Assembly (NCBI GenBank): GCA_020686985.1
Contig: JAJEPU010000002.1
Location: forward strand, 1 to 64,000
Length of the DNA stretch: 64,000 nt
Direction: 5' to 3'
Source of the DNA: Brotaphodocola catenula
Lineage (GTDB): Bacteria > Bacillota > Clostridia > Lachnospirales > Lachnospiraceae
Part shown: one piece after another, positions 7,896 through 16,806 of the stretch
Layout of the letters: every line of letters begins with the position of its first letter
Position numbering within the stretch: position 1 is the stretch's first letter
Program-made: the position numbers and the translations under genes
The notes under the pieces: model-generated
Told to the model about the DNA's origin: nothing
What the model saw: the letters and a program-made list of their open reading frames with translations, nothing else
The model's database searches: none

Positions 7896-8634
7896 AAGCA
7901 AGAGTACCGCCATCCAATGCATAGTCCTGACCGGTGATGTAGCTTCCGTGCGGTCCGATCAGGAAGAGAGCCATTGCGCCGAGATCCTCGGTCTTTCCGA
8001 AGTCGTGGACAGCAATGCGGTTGAGGATCCTTTTCCGACGATCATCATCCATCACGTCGTCGAGCATCTTGCTGTGGAACCAGCCCGGAGCAATGCTGTT
8101 GACGCAGATATTGTCCTCTGCCCATTCGACTGCGAGACCTCTCGTCATTCCGCAGACCGCAGCTTTACTCGTGCAGTAGGGAACAACCTGGGTGAAACCG
8201 AGGTGAGCGCTCATACTCGAGATGTTGATGATACGTCCCTTGTGCGGGCTCTTCTTGAGGTAAGGGTAGCAGATCTGGCACATGCGGAAGACACAGGTGA
8301 CGTTGACGTTGATGACGCGGTCAAATTCTTCCGCTGGAACATCCTGTGCGAGACATTTGTAGGTCGCTCCTGCATTGTTGACGAGAAAATCGAGATGACC
8401 GTCGTGCTTATCGGCAAGCTCGGCGCAGATCTTCTTCATCGATTCTACATTGGTAATATCGCCCTTGATGTGAACTGTTCCCGGCACACTCTCCGGATAA
8501 CCCTCCTTCACCTTTCCGGTACGGCTGATGATGTATACCGTAGCTCCGGCTTCTGCCAGAGAATTTGCAATCGCAAGACCGATTCCACTGCTGGCGCCGG
8601 TTACGATGCCGGCATAGCCTTCGAGTTCTTTCAT
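7885..8634 (-). CDS. SDR-family oxidoreductase
   Basis: A 249-aa classical short-chain dehydrogenase/reductase. The cofactor motif TGASSGIG is near residues 13-20, NNAG near 89, the catalytic Ser in NISSMSA near 140, and YCTSK (Tyr and Lys) near 154-158. It ends in the usual DGG segment. It probably oxidises or reduces a sugar acid or keto-deoxy acid using NAD(P), as do gluconate-5-dehydrogenase-type SDRs found beside acid-sugar dehydratases. The start has CGGAGG eleven bases upstream. It lies 123 bases downstream of the dehydratase gene and overlaps the next gene by about 10 bases. Confidence 0.9.
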   Translation of the reverse strand: MKELEGYAGIVTGASSGIGLAIANSLAEAGATVYIISRTGKVKEGYPESVPGTVHIKGDITNVESMKKICAELADKHDGHLDFLVNNAGATYKCLAQDVPAEEFDRVINVNVTCVFRMCQICYPYLKKSPHKGRIINISSMSAHLGFTQVVPYCTSKAAVCGMTRGLAVEWAEDNICVNSIAPGWFHSKMLDDVMDDDRRKRILNRIAVHDFGKTEDLGAMALFLIGPHGSYITGQDYALDGGTLAYGY

Positions 8635-8757
8635 GAGATTTGATTCCTCCGTTTGGATTTTCTATTTTTCTTTGTATCGTTTAATTCTATTTATCCGATA
8701 TTCCCGTGCTTTTGGCGGATTACGCTTCTTTGCAGATCAGGGTTCTTTGGAGATTGA

Positions 8758-9873
8758 TTACAGTTCCAGTTTTCTGTGGCTTCTGCATGCCTTCTCGATC
8801 AGTTCCCAGTCGAGCTCTGCACCGACACCTGGGGTATCCGGAACGGTGATAATGCCATTCTCGATCGGAAGTTTGCCTACCATCGGAAGCTGATAGTTCT
8901 CCTCCGGAACGAAGTACTCGAAGAATTCGCAGTTGCGGATTGCACAGCTCACATGAGCATTTACGAGATCCATGTAGTTCATCGTCGTTGTGTGGATCTC
9001 ACAGTTCATGCCGAAGCCCTCAGCCATATGGGCGATCTTCAAGGTGCCGGTGATACCGTCCTTCCAGCTCACATCGGCACGCACAATGTCAGCGGCACGT
9101 TGAGCGATCGTCTGAGCAACACCCCAGTGTGCGCCTCTCGTTGTCTCGGTTGCAGCGATCGGGATATCCAGAGTCCGGCACAGTTCAGTGTACTTGTAGA
9201 GCTCAAAGTCGCGGAACGGCTCCTCGAGCCACTTGTAATTCAGCCTCTCAAGCTGTCTGCCGACTGCAACGGCATCGCCCATTGTGTATTCTGCGACCGG
9301 ATCACTCATCAGGATGTAGTCGTCACCGACTGCGTCGCGGATTGCTTGGTGTACCTGCATATCGAAGGAAACCGGTCCTGCCGGATGTGCCTTGTACCCC
9401 GGAACGCCGAGTGCCTTATAGTGAAGAGCCTCGTCAACGTACTCCTGAACGGTTGCATGGAAATTACCACTTGCATAGACAGGAAGGCTGTTGCGGTAAG
9501 CGCCGATGTACTTATAGAGCGGGAGATTCGCTTCCTTTGCACAGATGTCCCAGAGTGCGACATCGATCGGGCCCGGAAGGTAGACCGGGAAGAATGTCAG
9601 ATGACGGTCGATATTCCAGAGCTCCTGCCAGATTGCCTCTCTGTCGTGCGGGTCACGTCCCATGATGACAGGAGCGATATTATCATATAAGTAATTTTCG
9701 GTTACGCCACCGCTTCTTGCAGCCAGACAGGTTGCGATTCCATCAATTCCGGCGTCAGTTCCGATCTTCAGAGCGATGACATCCCAGTTCATCTCGGCGC
9801 CACCCTGACGCTTCTTGTCAAACAGGCAATGATCTCTGCTGACCCACCATGTCTCAAAACTTGTGATTTTCAT
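8758..9873 (-). CDS. Enolase-superfamily acid-sugar dehydratase (mandelate racemase/muconate lactonizing subgroup)
   Basis: A 371-aa enolase-superfamily enzyme. The N-terminal capping domain is followed by the barrel, with a KxH acid/base motif in YKAHP near residue 159, metal ligands in SDPVAEY (Asp), LEEPF (Glu) and AATETT (Glu), and a His in CEIHTT near residue 298. Such enzymes remove water from aldonic or aldaric acids to give 2-keto-3-deoxy acids. Which acid (galactonate, gluconate, galactarate or another) cannot be decided here. It is the first gene of a minus-strand operon with the SDR and the anchored protein, and is divergent from the second TRAP operon, so coordinate control is likely. 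Confidence 0.87.
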   Translation of the reverse strand: MKITSFETWWVSRDHCLFDKKRQGGAEMNWDVIALKIGTDAGIDGIATCLAARSGGVTENYLYDNIAPVIMGRDPHDREAIWQELWNIDRHLTFFPVYLPGPIDVALWDICAKEANLPLYKYIGAYRNSLPVYASGNFHATVQEYVDEALHYKALGVPGYKAHPAGPVSFDMQVHQAIRDAVGDDYILMSDPVAEYTMGDAVAVGRQLERLNYKWLEEPFRDFELYKYTELCRTLDIPIAATETTRGAHWGVAQTIAQRAADIVRADVSWKDGITGTLKIAHMAEGFGMNCEIHTTTMNYMDLVNAHVSCAIRNCEFFEYFVPEENYQLPMVGKLPIENGIITVPDTPGVGAELDWELIEKACRSHRKLEL

Positions 9874-10000
9874 AATGATCCCTTCTCCATTCTTATTAAT
9901 TTTAAATTGATTTGTTTCCTTCAGTGCTCACAACTTGTAGCTATTTTGTACCCCACAGATACATCCCATATATATCCCATAGAAACTGTAACATAAGTTC

Positions 10001-10044
10001 ATAGTAGCACAGCTATGAGGAAAAGTAAACACAAAAACGTTATT
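10001..10044 (-). promoter_or_regulatory. Promoter of the minus-strand dehydratase operon with AACGTT operator-like site
   Basis: Read on the minus strand, TTTACT (10029-10024) and TACTAT (10006-10001) are 17 bases apart. An AAAAACGTTATT motif lies just upstream at 10033-10044, related to the palindrome at 10206-10215 in the divergent promoter. Confidence 0.6.
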
Positions 10045-10158
10045 GCGTCAAAATGCACAAAAAATGATGAGAAAAACGCAAATAAGGGCAGGCGTGTTAA
10101 GAGAAAGTAAACATATCGCTGAAAAATGACGAAAATACCAAAATTAATAATCAAATTG

Positions 10159-10216
10159 TTGACAAAAAACACAAGAAGAGATATACTGAAAACACCAAGA
10201 ATAATAAAACGTTTTA
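10159..10216 (+). promoter_or_regulatory. Consensus promoter and LacI-type operator of the second TRAP/uronate operon
   Basis: TTGACA (10159-10164) and TATACT (10182-10187) are exactly 17 bases apart. The perfect palindrome AAAACGTTTT at 10206-10215 lies about a dozen bases into the transcript, the normal place for a LacI/GalR repressor. The regulator encoded at 18369 is the obvious candidate to bind it. Confidence 0.75.
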
Positions 10217-10269
10217 GTAAAATGGGGTAGCAGGAAAGGGTTTACAATTATTTTTAGGAGGAAGGGTAT

Positions 10270-11379
10270 ATGAGAAAACAACTGATGGCAATTTCACTGG
10301 CTTCTGTTATGGCATTGAGCCTTGCAGGCTGTGGTGGGGGGAACACAACAGCGACAACGGCAGCTGCTTCAGGTGACAGCAAGACCGCAGAGACAAGCGC
10401 AGAAGCAAAGGCAGAGGAGTCCAAGGCAGACGGCGCTTCTACAACAGAGCCGGAGCTGGTCTTCAAATACGCAGAGCTGAACAGTGATGACAACATCAAC
10501 ACCCGCGTTGGATATGAGTTCGCAAAGAACGTGGAAGAGATGTCTGACGGACGTATCAAGATCGAGGTATATTCCGCATCTACTCTGGGCGATGAGAAGA
10601 CCTGTCTGAATGCACTTCAGATGGGTGGCGGAACCGTTGATATGTACCGTGCAAACACGAACTCTTTATCTGATTATGGCTTCCAGAAACTGAACATGTT
10701 TGGTCTTCCGTTTATCTTCTCCAGCAGAGATTCGATGTGGAAGGTTCTCGAGGATGAGGAACTTGGTCAGGCATTCTTATCTGAGGGCTCTGAGGTAGGC
10801 GCAGGCATGGTTGGTCTGTTCTATATGGATGAGGGCGCAAGAAACCTGTTCACGACGAAGGAGATTAGCGGTCTTGGTGACATCAAGGGCATGAAGATCC
10901 GTGTTCCGGAGACCCAGCTGATGATGGATACGATGAAGGCACTCGGTGCAGAGCCGACCCCGATCTCTTACAGTGAGCTGTACAGCTCCTTACAGTCCGG
11001 CGTTGTTGACGGTGCAGAGAACGGATATCCGGGATATTCCTCCAACAAGTTCTATGAAGTTGCTCCTTACTATCTGTTAAGTGGTCACACTTTCAGCCCG
11101 GGCATCGTTCTGATGGCAGAGGCAAAGTGGAACGCACTGAGCGAGGAGGATCAGAAGATCCTGCTTGAGGCTGGTCAGAAGGCTTCTGATTGGAACAAGT
11201 CTGCAATCGGTGAAGAGGAGGTTGCACTCCGCAAGGATCTTGAGGACAAGGGTGTTCATATCATTGATATGACAGCTGAGGATCTGGCAGCTGCTCAGTC
11301 CGCATGTGAGCCGGTATGGGCAAACTACACCAAGGGCATCGAGGATCTGCTTCAGAAGATGGTAGAGATCCAGAAGTAA
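10270..11379 (+). CDS. dctP: TRAP transporter solute-binding lipoprotein, DctP family (system 2)
   Basis: 369 aa. The signal peptide ends in a lipobox (SLAGC, Cys21) followed by a Thr/Ala/Glu/Lys-rich linker, so it is a surface lipoprotein. DctP hallmarks are the KIRVPETQ segment with the conserved Arg, and SELYSSLQSGVVDGAEN. It resembles the first DctP in architecture but differs clearly in sequence, so it probably binds a different acid. It heads the uronate operon and is likely a galacturonate or oligouronide-derived acid receptor. A stem-loop separates it from dctQ, as in system 1. The start has a GGAGGAAGG site. Confidence 0.94.
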   Translation: MRKQLMAISLASVMALSLAGCGGGNTTATTAAASGDSKTAETSAEAKAEESKADGASTTEPELVFKYAELNSDDNINTRVGYEFAKNVEEMSDGRIKIEVYSASTLGDEKTCLNALQMGGGTVDMYRANTNSLSDYGFQKLNMFGLPFIFSSRDSMWKVLEDEELGQAFLSEGSEVGAGMVGLFYMDEGARNLFTTKEISGLGDIKGMKIRVPETQLMMDTMKALGAEPTPISYSELYSSLQSGVVDGAENGYPGYSSNKFYEVAPYYLLSGHTFSPGIVLMAEAKWNALSEEDQKILLEAGQKASDWNKSAIGEEEVALRKDLEDKGVHIIDMTAEDLAAAQSACEPVWANYTKGIEDLLQKMVEIQK

Positions 11380-11489
11380 GAAGAACTTCAAGCGGAATTT
11401 CTGGAAGAGACTCCAGAAAAAGGTTTAAGAGTTGAGTTGAAATTAGGATTATTTATTAGGGCTAAGAGTTAAAAGAGAGCTTTGATGGT

Positions 11490-11539
11490 GATATGGGGAA
11501 TCTCTTCTGTTCGTCGATTGCAGTCGGGTTTCCCATATC
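11490..11539 (+). promoter_or_regulatory. Stem-loop between dctP and dctQ (system 2)
   Basis: GATATGGGGAA pairs with TTTCCCATATC, followed by TTTTA just before the dctQ ribosome-binding site. It occupies the same operon position as the hairpin at 5182-5226 and may act as a partial terminator or 3' stabiliser for the dctP message. Confidence 0.6.
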
Positions 11540-11560
11540 TTTTAGGCAGGAGGAAGTCTA

Positions 11561-12079
11561 ATGAAAAAGTTTTATGATGCAGTATATTGGCTGTTCATGT
11601 CATTCTGCAAATTGATATTCATCTGCTCCATCTGTATTACGAGTTATGTTGTTTTCTGTCGTTACATTTTACACTCCACTCCAAGATGGGGCGAGCAGGC
11701 GATCCTGCTGTGCATGGTTTACATGGCACTCATCAGTGCTTCCCTTGCAGTAAGAACAGATACTCATATCCGCGTAATGCTGATTGATTATGTGCTTCCG
11801 AAACAGGTAATCAGTTTCCTGAAGGCGATGAGCCATGTGATGATTTTTGGATTCAGTCTTTTCATGATCGTGTATGGAATCCAGTTCACTCAGCTGATGG
11901 GAAAGAGCGTTATGTCCGGTCTTGGATGCAAGCAGAGTTTCCTGTATGCGTCTGTTCCGATCGCTGGAGTATGCATGTTGCTGATGCAGAGTGAGCGTTT
12001 TATTCTGTTTATTCTGCGCCTGATGGGAAAGGTACCGGCTGAGTATCAGACAAAGGAAGGAGGAATTACGAATGGTTAA
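11561..12079 (+). CDS. dctQ: TRAP transporter small permease, DctQ family (system 2)
   Basis: A 172-aa protein with four predicted membrane segments. The RWGEQAILLCMVYMALISASLAVR region matches the conserved DctQ second-helix motif. It pairs with the DctM encoded next. ATG 11561 follows AGGAGG at 11548-11553. Its 3' end overlaps dctM by 8 bases, and the dctM ribosome-binding site lies inside it, consistent with coupled translation. Confidence 0.92.
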   Translation: MKKFYDAVYWLFMSFCKLIFICSICITSYVVFCRYILHSTPRWGEQAILLCMVYMALISASLAVRTDTHIRVMLIDYVLPKQVISFLKAMSHVMIFGFSLFMIVYGIQFTQLMGKSVMSGLGCKQSFLYASVPIAGVCMLLMQSERFILFILRLMGKVPAEYQTKEGGITNG

Positions 12080-13370
12080 TGAATCCGTAGCAATCGCAAT
12101 TCTGCTGATTTCATTTTTCGGTTTTATCGTTTTCCGTATGCCGGTCGCTTACGCGATTGGAGTTTCGAGTGTCATCACGATGGCATATCTGAAACTGCCG
12201 TTGATGCAGATTGTTCAGCTGATGGTAAAAGGTGTATTCTCTTTCTCGCTGATGGCAGTGCCGTTCTTCATCATTGCCGGTGAGATCATGGGAAAGGGTG
12301 GTATCTCAGATAAGCTGATTGAGCTGTCAGATGCCCTCGTCGGATGGATCCGCGGTGGTCTGGCAATGGTAAATATCGTGGCATCGATGTTCTTCGGTGG
12401 TATTTCCGGTTCTTCCGCAGCAGATACTGCATCCCTTGGAACGATCCTGATCCCGATGATGAAGGATCAGGGATATGACGCAGACTTCTCCACCGACGTT
12501 ACGATGGCAAGTTCTGTACAGGGAATCCTGATTCCTCCGAGCCACAACATGGTTATCTATGCAACGGTTGCAGGTACCGTCTCCATCGGTCGTCTCTTCC
12601 TTGCAGGATTTGGACCTGGTATCATTCTCGGCGTTGCCCTGATGATTTACAGCTACTACGTTTCTGTTAAAAAGAATTACCCGAAGGGCGCACCGTTCAG
12701 TTTCAAGGTTCTGTGGAAGGCAGCAACAAGCGCAGTCTGGGGTATGTTCACCGTTATGATCGTAGTTGTCGGCGTTGTCATCGGTATCTTCACTGCGACC
12801 GAGTCGGCAGCAATCGCAGTTGTCTGGGCGCTGTTCGTATCTGCTTTCGTCTACAAGAAACTGACTCTGAAAGATTTCTGGCAGGTACTTGAGAATGCAC
12901 TGAATACGCTGGCAATCGTGCTGATCCTGATTGCAACCTCCTCTGCATTTGGATGGCTTCTGACCTACTTAAAGGTTCCGGCAATTATCTCCAATGTAAT
13001 CCTTGGCTTTACCACAAACAAGTATCTGATTCTTGTCATGATGAACATCCTGATGCTGATCTTCGGAACGATGATGGATATGAGCTGTATCATCCTGGTA
13101 CTGACCCCGATCCTTCTCCCGATTGCAACGAGCATCGGCATTGACCCGGTTCACTTCGGCGTTATCATGATTGTAAACCTCGGAATCGGTCTGATCACCC
13201 CGCCGGTAGGTTCTACCCTCTTCATCGGCGCTGCAATCTCCAAGATTCCGATTGAGAAACTGTCAAAGAGCATGCTTCCGTTCTACGCAGTTATGCTGAT
13301 TGTCCTGATTCTCGTAACCTATGTTCCGGCGTTCGTTATGTTCCTTCCGAACCTGATCATGCCGGTATAA
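12072..13370 (+). CDS. dctM: TRAP transporter large permease, DctM family (system 2)
   Basis: A 432-aa polytopic membrane protein. GGISGSSAADTASLGTILIP near residue 115, ILIPPSHNMVIYA near 155 and LITPPVGSTLFIGAAI near 375 are family signatures. It forms the Na+-driven translocation pathway for the acid captured by the DctP at 10270. A hairpin terminator follows at 13446, yet further uronate genes continue on the same strand, so some read-through is likely. Confidence 0.94.
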   Translation: MVNESVAIAILLISFFGFIVFRMPVAYAIGVSSVITMAYLKLPLMQIVQLMVKGVFSFSLMAVPFFIIAGEIMGKGGISDKLIELSDALVGWIRGGLAMVNIVASMFFGGISGSSAADTASLGTILIPMMKDQGYDADFSTDVTMASSVQGILIPPSHNMVIYATVAGTVSIGRLFLAGFGPGIILGVALMIYSYYVSVKKNYPKGAPFSFKVLWKAATSAVWGMFTVMIVVVGVVIGIFTATESAAIAVVWALFVSAFVYKKLTLKDFWQVLENALNTLAIVLILIATSSAFGWLLTYLKVPAIISNVILGFTTNKYLILVMMNILMLIFGTMMDMSCIILVLTPILLPIATSIGIDPVHFGVIMIVNLGIGLITPPVGSTLFIGAAISKIPIEKLSKSMLPFYAVMLIVLILVTYVPAFVMFLPNLIMPV

Positions 13371-13445
13371 GAAAGAATCCGATATAAGAAAGACTCACGC
13401 ACCAAGTTATTGCGGGCGTTTGACTTGAAAAAATTACTTTGCAGA

Positions 13446-13493
13446 AATGCTGCTGTATCCTACTTTGAAAATGGAATGCAGCAGCATTTTTTG
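13446..13493 (+). terminator. Intra-operon terminator after the second TRAP genes
   Basis: AATGCTGCTG pairs with CAGCAGCATT and is followed by TTTT. I see no convincing promoter between it and the gene at 13534, so it probably allows partial read-through and lowers expression of the catabolic genes relative to the transporter. Confidence 0.8.
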
Positions 13494-13533
13494 CCTATAA
13501 AAATCAGACAAAAAAGAAAAGGGAGAAAAGAAA

Positions 13534-14241
13534 ATGGCAACCTGGAAAAATGATGAAGAGATGTTTCAGTTAATGAAAGAAAAATTATACACCCCGGTAG
13601 TTGGCGACATTCTGGATCAGATGGGATACAACCACCAGTTCCTTCCAGCAGAGATCCGTCCACTTGCGACGATGGTTCCGACTGCTCCTTTTGTGAATGC
13701 AGATGAGCCGGACAACCGCCTGAAAATGGCTGGTTTTGCCTGCACGATTCTGGAAAATGACGTGTTTGAAGCACCGAAGAAGCCGTTCGGCTATCTGACG
13801 GAGGCGCTTGATCAGCTCAAGCCGAATGAGATCTATGTGGCAACCGGCGCACACAACAGCGCACTCTGGGGCGAGCTGTTGACAACGACCGCAAAGACGA
13901 GAGGAGCAGGCGGAGCAGTTCTCGACGGCTACACAAGAGACACACCTCAGGTTCTTGGATTGAACTGGCCGGTATTTGCAAAGGCATGTTGGGCTCAGGA
14001 TTCGAGCATCCGTACCTATGTGTGTGATTTCAGATGTACGATTGAGATCGGTCAGGTGACGATCCATGACGGCGATCTGGTATTCGGAGATGTGGACGGC
14101 GTTCTGATCATTCCGAAGGAGATCCATGAGGAGGTTCTTGAGAAGGCACTTGAGAAGGCAGCGGGAGAGAAGAAAGTTCGCAAGGCGATTGAGAATGGAA
14201 TGAGTGCAACCCAGGCATTTGCAGAGTTTGGTATTCTGTAA
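13534..14241 (+). CDS. RraA-family protein (aldolase/decarboxylase-like)
   Basis: 235 aa. This is the RraA fold, often mislabelled as demethylmenaquinone methyltransferase. The pyruvate- and metal-binding signature is present: WGELLTTTAK, then GAGGAVLDGYTRD near residues 125-137 with the Arg-Asp pair, and GDLVFGDVDGV near 185. Catalytic members are class II aldolases or oxaloacetate decarboxylases acting on 4-hydroxy-2-oxo acids. Its place between the TRAP and altronate dehydratase genes suggests cleavage or modification of a keto-deoxy sugar-acid intermediate, which is inference. The start has GGGAGAAAAG upstream. Confidence 0.85.
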   Translation: MATWKNDEEMFQLMKEKLYTPVVGDILDQMGYNHQFLPAEIRPLATMVPTAPFVNADEPDNRLKMAGFACTILENDVFEAPKKPFGYLTEALDQLKPNEIYVATGAHNSALWGELLTTTAKTRGAGGAVLDGYTRDTPQVLGLNWPVFAKACWAQDSSIRTYVCDFRCTIEIGQVTIHDGDLVFGDVDGVLIIPKEIHEEVLEKALEKAAGEKKVRKAIENGMSATQAFAEFGIL

Positions 14242-14294
14242 AATTCTGTAAAGATATTTTTTTGAGCTTTCTGGGAATGAGGAGGAAAAGAGAG

Positions 14295-14618
14295 ATGACG
14301 GCATTTCAGATTCATCAATCGGATAATGTGGCGACCGCACTGGAAAAACTCGAGACAGGATCAGTTCTTCTGCGTGGAGATGCAAATGAGACTTCTGTGG
14401 AGGCGACTGAGGAGATTCCGGACGGTCACAAGATTGCAGTTCGGGATATAAAAGAAGGTGAGCCGATTGTGAAATATGGAGTTGTGATTGGCAAGGCAGT
14501 CAAGGACATCAAAAAGGGTTCCTGGGTGCATCTCCACAATATGCGGAGTGTATACGATGAGCGATCGAGCCATCTGGATCTGATCACCGGAGCGCCGAAG
14601 GATGTTCGATACGAGTAA
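14295..14618 (+). CDS. uxaA1: Altronate dehydratase small subunit (UxaA N-terminal SAF domain)
   Basis: A 107-aa stand-alone SAF domain matching the N-terminal part of UxaA/GarD-type dehydratases ([18 protein letters not shown] and [19 protein letters not shown]). In E. coli UxaA this is fused to the large domain; here it is a separate gene, as in several Firmicutes. With the next gene it should dehydrate D-altronate to 2-keto-3-deoxy-D-gluconate in the galacturonate branch. ATG 14295 is preceded by GAGGAGGAAAAG. An earlier in-frame start at 14262 would lie upstream of that site and is less likely. Confidence 0.9.
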   Translation: MTAFQIHQSDNVATALEKLETGSVLLRGDANETSVEATEEIPDGHKIAVRDIKEGEPIVKYGVVIGKAVKDIKKGSWVHLHNMRSVYDERSSHLDLITGAPKDVRYE

Positions 14619-14686
14619 TAAATCATGTGAGTAATGTCCTAAACGGAAGCCGGAAAATCAGGGAGAGAATCAAAGGAGCAAGCGAG

Positions 14687-15913
14687 ATGGAAGAAATGAA
14701 AAACTGGGCGGATGTCCGGTGGCAGGGATATGCCAGAAAAAATGGTTCCAAGGGAATCCGCAACCGGATTCTCGTCATCTATACCGTAAAGTGCAGTGAG
14801 TTTGTCGCAAGACAGATCGCGGAGAGAACGAATCACACTGATGTCGAGGTGCTTGGATTTGACGGATGTACAGACAATCAGTACGCAGTTAATCTGCTGA
14901 TCAGCCTGATCCGCCACCCGAATGTGGGCGGTGTGCTTGCAGTCGGACTCGGATGCGAGTATGTACAGCCGGAGTGGCTTGCCAATATCGCCAAGGAGGA
15001 AGACAAGGAAGCCTCGTGGATGTTCATCCAGCAGGAGGGCGGTACCCGCAAAGCAATCGAGAAGGGAATAAAATGGGTTACTGAAGCTCTCGAACGCTTA
15101 AAAGAAGTGCCGAGAGTCGAGATGGGACTTTCTGACCTTGTCATCGGTGCAGAGTGCGGAGGCAGTGATTACACGAGCGGTCTTGCCGGAAATGTCGTGG
15201 TCGGAAGATTTTATGACAAACTCGTGGATCTCGGTGGAACGGCAATTTTTGAGGAGATTGTCGAGGCAATCGGTCTTGTTGATCTTTTGACTTCCCGTGC
15301 GGTGGACAAGAAAGCGGAGGAAGAGCTTCGCTACACCTATACAAAGGCGCTTGACTACTGCAAGTCAGTCAGACAGTATTCCGTCAGCCCTGGCAACTTT
15401 GCCGGCGGTCTCTCGACGATCGAGGAGAAGAGTATGGGAGCCGTCATCAAGAGTGGAAGTCGTCCGATTCAGGGAGTGACGAAGGTTTCCGTCGCACCGC
15501 CGAGGAAGGGACTGTGGCTTTTAGACTCGACACCCGATCCGTACTGGATGCAGTTTGGAATCACGAATCCAAATGACAATGAGGGGTTGATGGATCTGAT
15601 CAGCTGTGGCGCACACATCGTCTTTCTCGTGACCGGAAGAGGAAATGTGGTTGGAAGTGCAGTCAGCCCGTGCATCAAGATCACCGGAAATCATAAGACC
15701 TACGAGCGTATGAAAGAGGATATGGACTTTGATGCAGGTCCGGTTCTCGCCGGTCAGTGCACGCAGGATGAGCTTGCCGATCAGCTGACGCAGATGGTTG
15801 TGGATGTTGCCGGTGGGGCATGCAGTAAGAGCGAGGCACTCGGGCACAGGGAGTATTTCATTCCGTATAAGTATCAGGAGAAGACGGTGGGAAAACCTTG
15901 TGAAAATAAATAG
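14687..15913 (+). CDS. uxaA2: Altronate dehydratase large subunit (UxaA C-terminal domain)
   Basis: 408 aa, the catalytic domain of the UxaA/GarD family, normally the C-terminal part of the roughly 500-residue fused enzyme. Visible motifs are [28 protein letters not shown] near residue 88, and [13 protein letters not shown] near 150 with the Cys and Asp expected for the Fe/metal-dependent dehydratase. ATG 14687 has AAAGGAG nine bases upstream; the frame remains open to a GTG at 14627 without support. The small subunit lies 68 bases upstream and both are needed for activity. An aldarate dehydratase role is a less likely alternative. Confidence 0.9.
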   Translation: MEEMKNWADVRWQGYARKNGSKGIRNRILVIYTVKCSEFVARQIAERTNHTDVEVLGFDGCTDNQYAVNLLISLIRHPNVGGVLAVGLGCEYVQPEWLANIAKEEDKEASWMFIQQEGGTRKAIEKGIKWVTEALERLKEVPRVEMGLSDLVIGAECGGSDYTSGLAGNVVVGRFYDKLVDLGGTAIFEEIVEAIGLVDLLTSRAVDKKAEEELRYTYTKALDYCKSVRQYSVSPGNFAGGLSTIEEKSMGAVIKSGSRPIQGVTKVSVAPPRKGLWLLDSTPDPYWMQFGITNPNDNEGLMDLISCGAHIVFLVTGRGNVVGSAVSPCIKITGNHKTYERMKEDMDFDAGPVLAGQCTQDELADQLTQMVVDVAGGACSKSEALGHREYFIPYKYQEKTVGKPCENK

Positions 15914-15940
15914 AGGAGAAAGTGAAGGAGGAGCACAACA

Positions 15941-16741
15941 ATGGGGGCATTTACACAAGAGCAAATGGCAACATTCCAGATGGGGGATTACTATTCTTTG
16001 AAAGGACAGACCGCTGTTGTGACAGGCGGAGCAACCGGACTTGGACTTGCGATCACCCGCTGTCTGATCAGCGCAGGCGCGAAAGTTGTCGTTCTGAGCC
16101 GTGGAGCGCAGGAAGATGCACAGGAGGTCTTAAAAGAATTCGGTGACAGAGCTGTCTACTATCCATTTGACATCACAGAGACTGACAAGGCGCAGGAAAT
16201 CGCAGATCGAATCATCAAAGAGCACGGACCGGTCAGCATTCTCGTCAACAATGCAGGAAACCACTGCAAAAAGTATATCTGGGAGATGAGCGTGGAAGAG
16301 TATGTGAACGTGCTGAATGTTCATCTTGTAGGCGCATTTGCACTGACGAAAGCATTTGTTCCACATATGAAAGAGAATCGCCGCGGAAGAATCATTTTCC
16401 AGGCAAGTATGACAAGTTATATCGGTCAGCCTCAGGTCGCAGGATATTCAACTGCAAAGGCAGGATACCTCGGTCTGATTCACACGTTGACAGCTGAGCT
16501 CGCCGAGTATGGCATCACCGTCAATGCGATCGCTCCGGGCTGGATCGACACCCCGATGTTCCACAAGGCAACCGACAACGATGCACCGCGTCTCGCAAAG
16601 ATCATCGGCAGAATCCCGGCAAAAGAGGTCGGCGATCCGATGGATGTCGGAATGTGTGCAGCCTTCCTTTGCAGTGAGGCAGCAAGATACATCAGCGGTA
16701 CCTGCATTCCGGTTGATGGCGGAGCACTGATTGGATTTTGA
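15941..16741 (+). CDS. SDR-family oxidoreductase in the uronate operon
   Basis: A 266-aa classical SDR. TGGATGLG lies near residues 26-33, NNAGNH near 104, the catalytic Ser in QASMTSY near 152 and YSTAK near 165-169, with a C-terminal VDGGALIGF. It lies between uxaA and uxaC. Since no UxaB-type tagaturonate reductase is present in the window, this enzyme may replace it. A KduD-like 2-dehydro-3-deoxygluconate dehydrogenase is the main alternative, given the oligogalacturonide lyase downstream. AGGAGG precedes the start, and the gap to uxaA2 is only 27 bases. Confidence 0.88.
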   Translation: MGAFTQEQMATFQMGDYYSLKGQTAVVTGGATGLGLAITRCLISAGAKVVVLSRGAQEDAQEVLKEFGDRAVYYPFDITETDKAQEIADRIIKEHGPVSILVNNAGNHCKKYIWEMSVEEYVNVLNVHLVGAFALTKAFVPHMKENRRGRIIFQASMTSYIGQPQVAGYSTAKAGYLGLIHTLTAELAEYGITVNAIAPGWIDTPMFHKATDNDAPRLAKIIGRIPAKEVGDPMDVGMCAAFLCSEAARYISGTCIPVDGGALIGF

Positions 16742-16806
16742 CGGACTTATCGGAATATAACCTGTGAGAAAAACAGATTGCAGAAATGACAGGAGGTTTA
16801 AGCAAC

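Noticed and set aside
7876..8643. Long plus-strand open frame opposite the SDR gene
   Set aside because: It has no family motif or ribosome-binding site and is the mirror of a clear SDR with full catalytic motifs.
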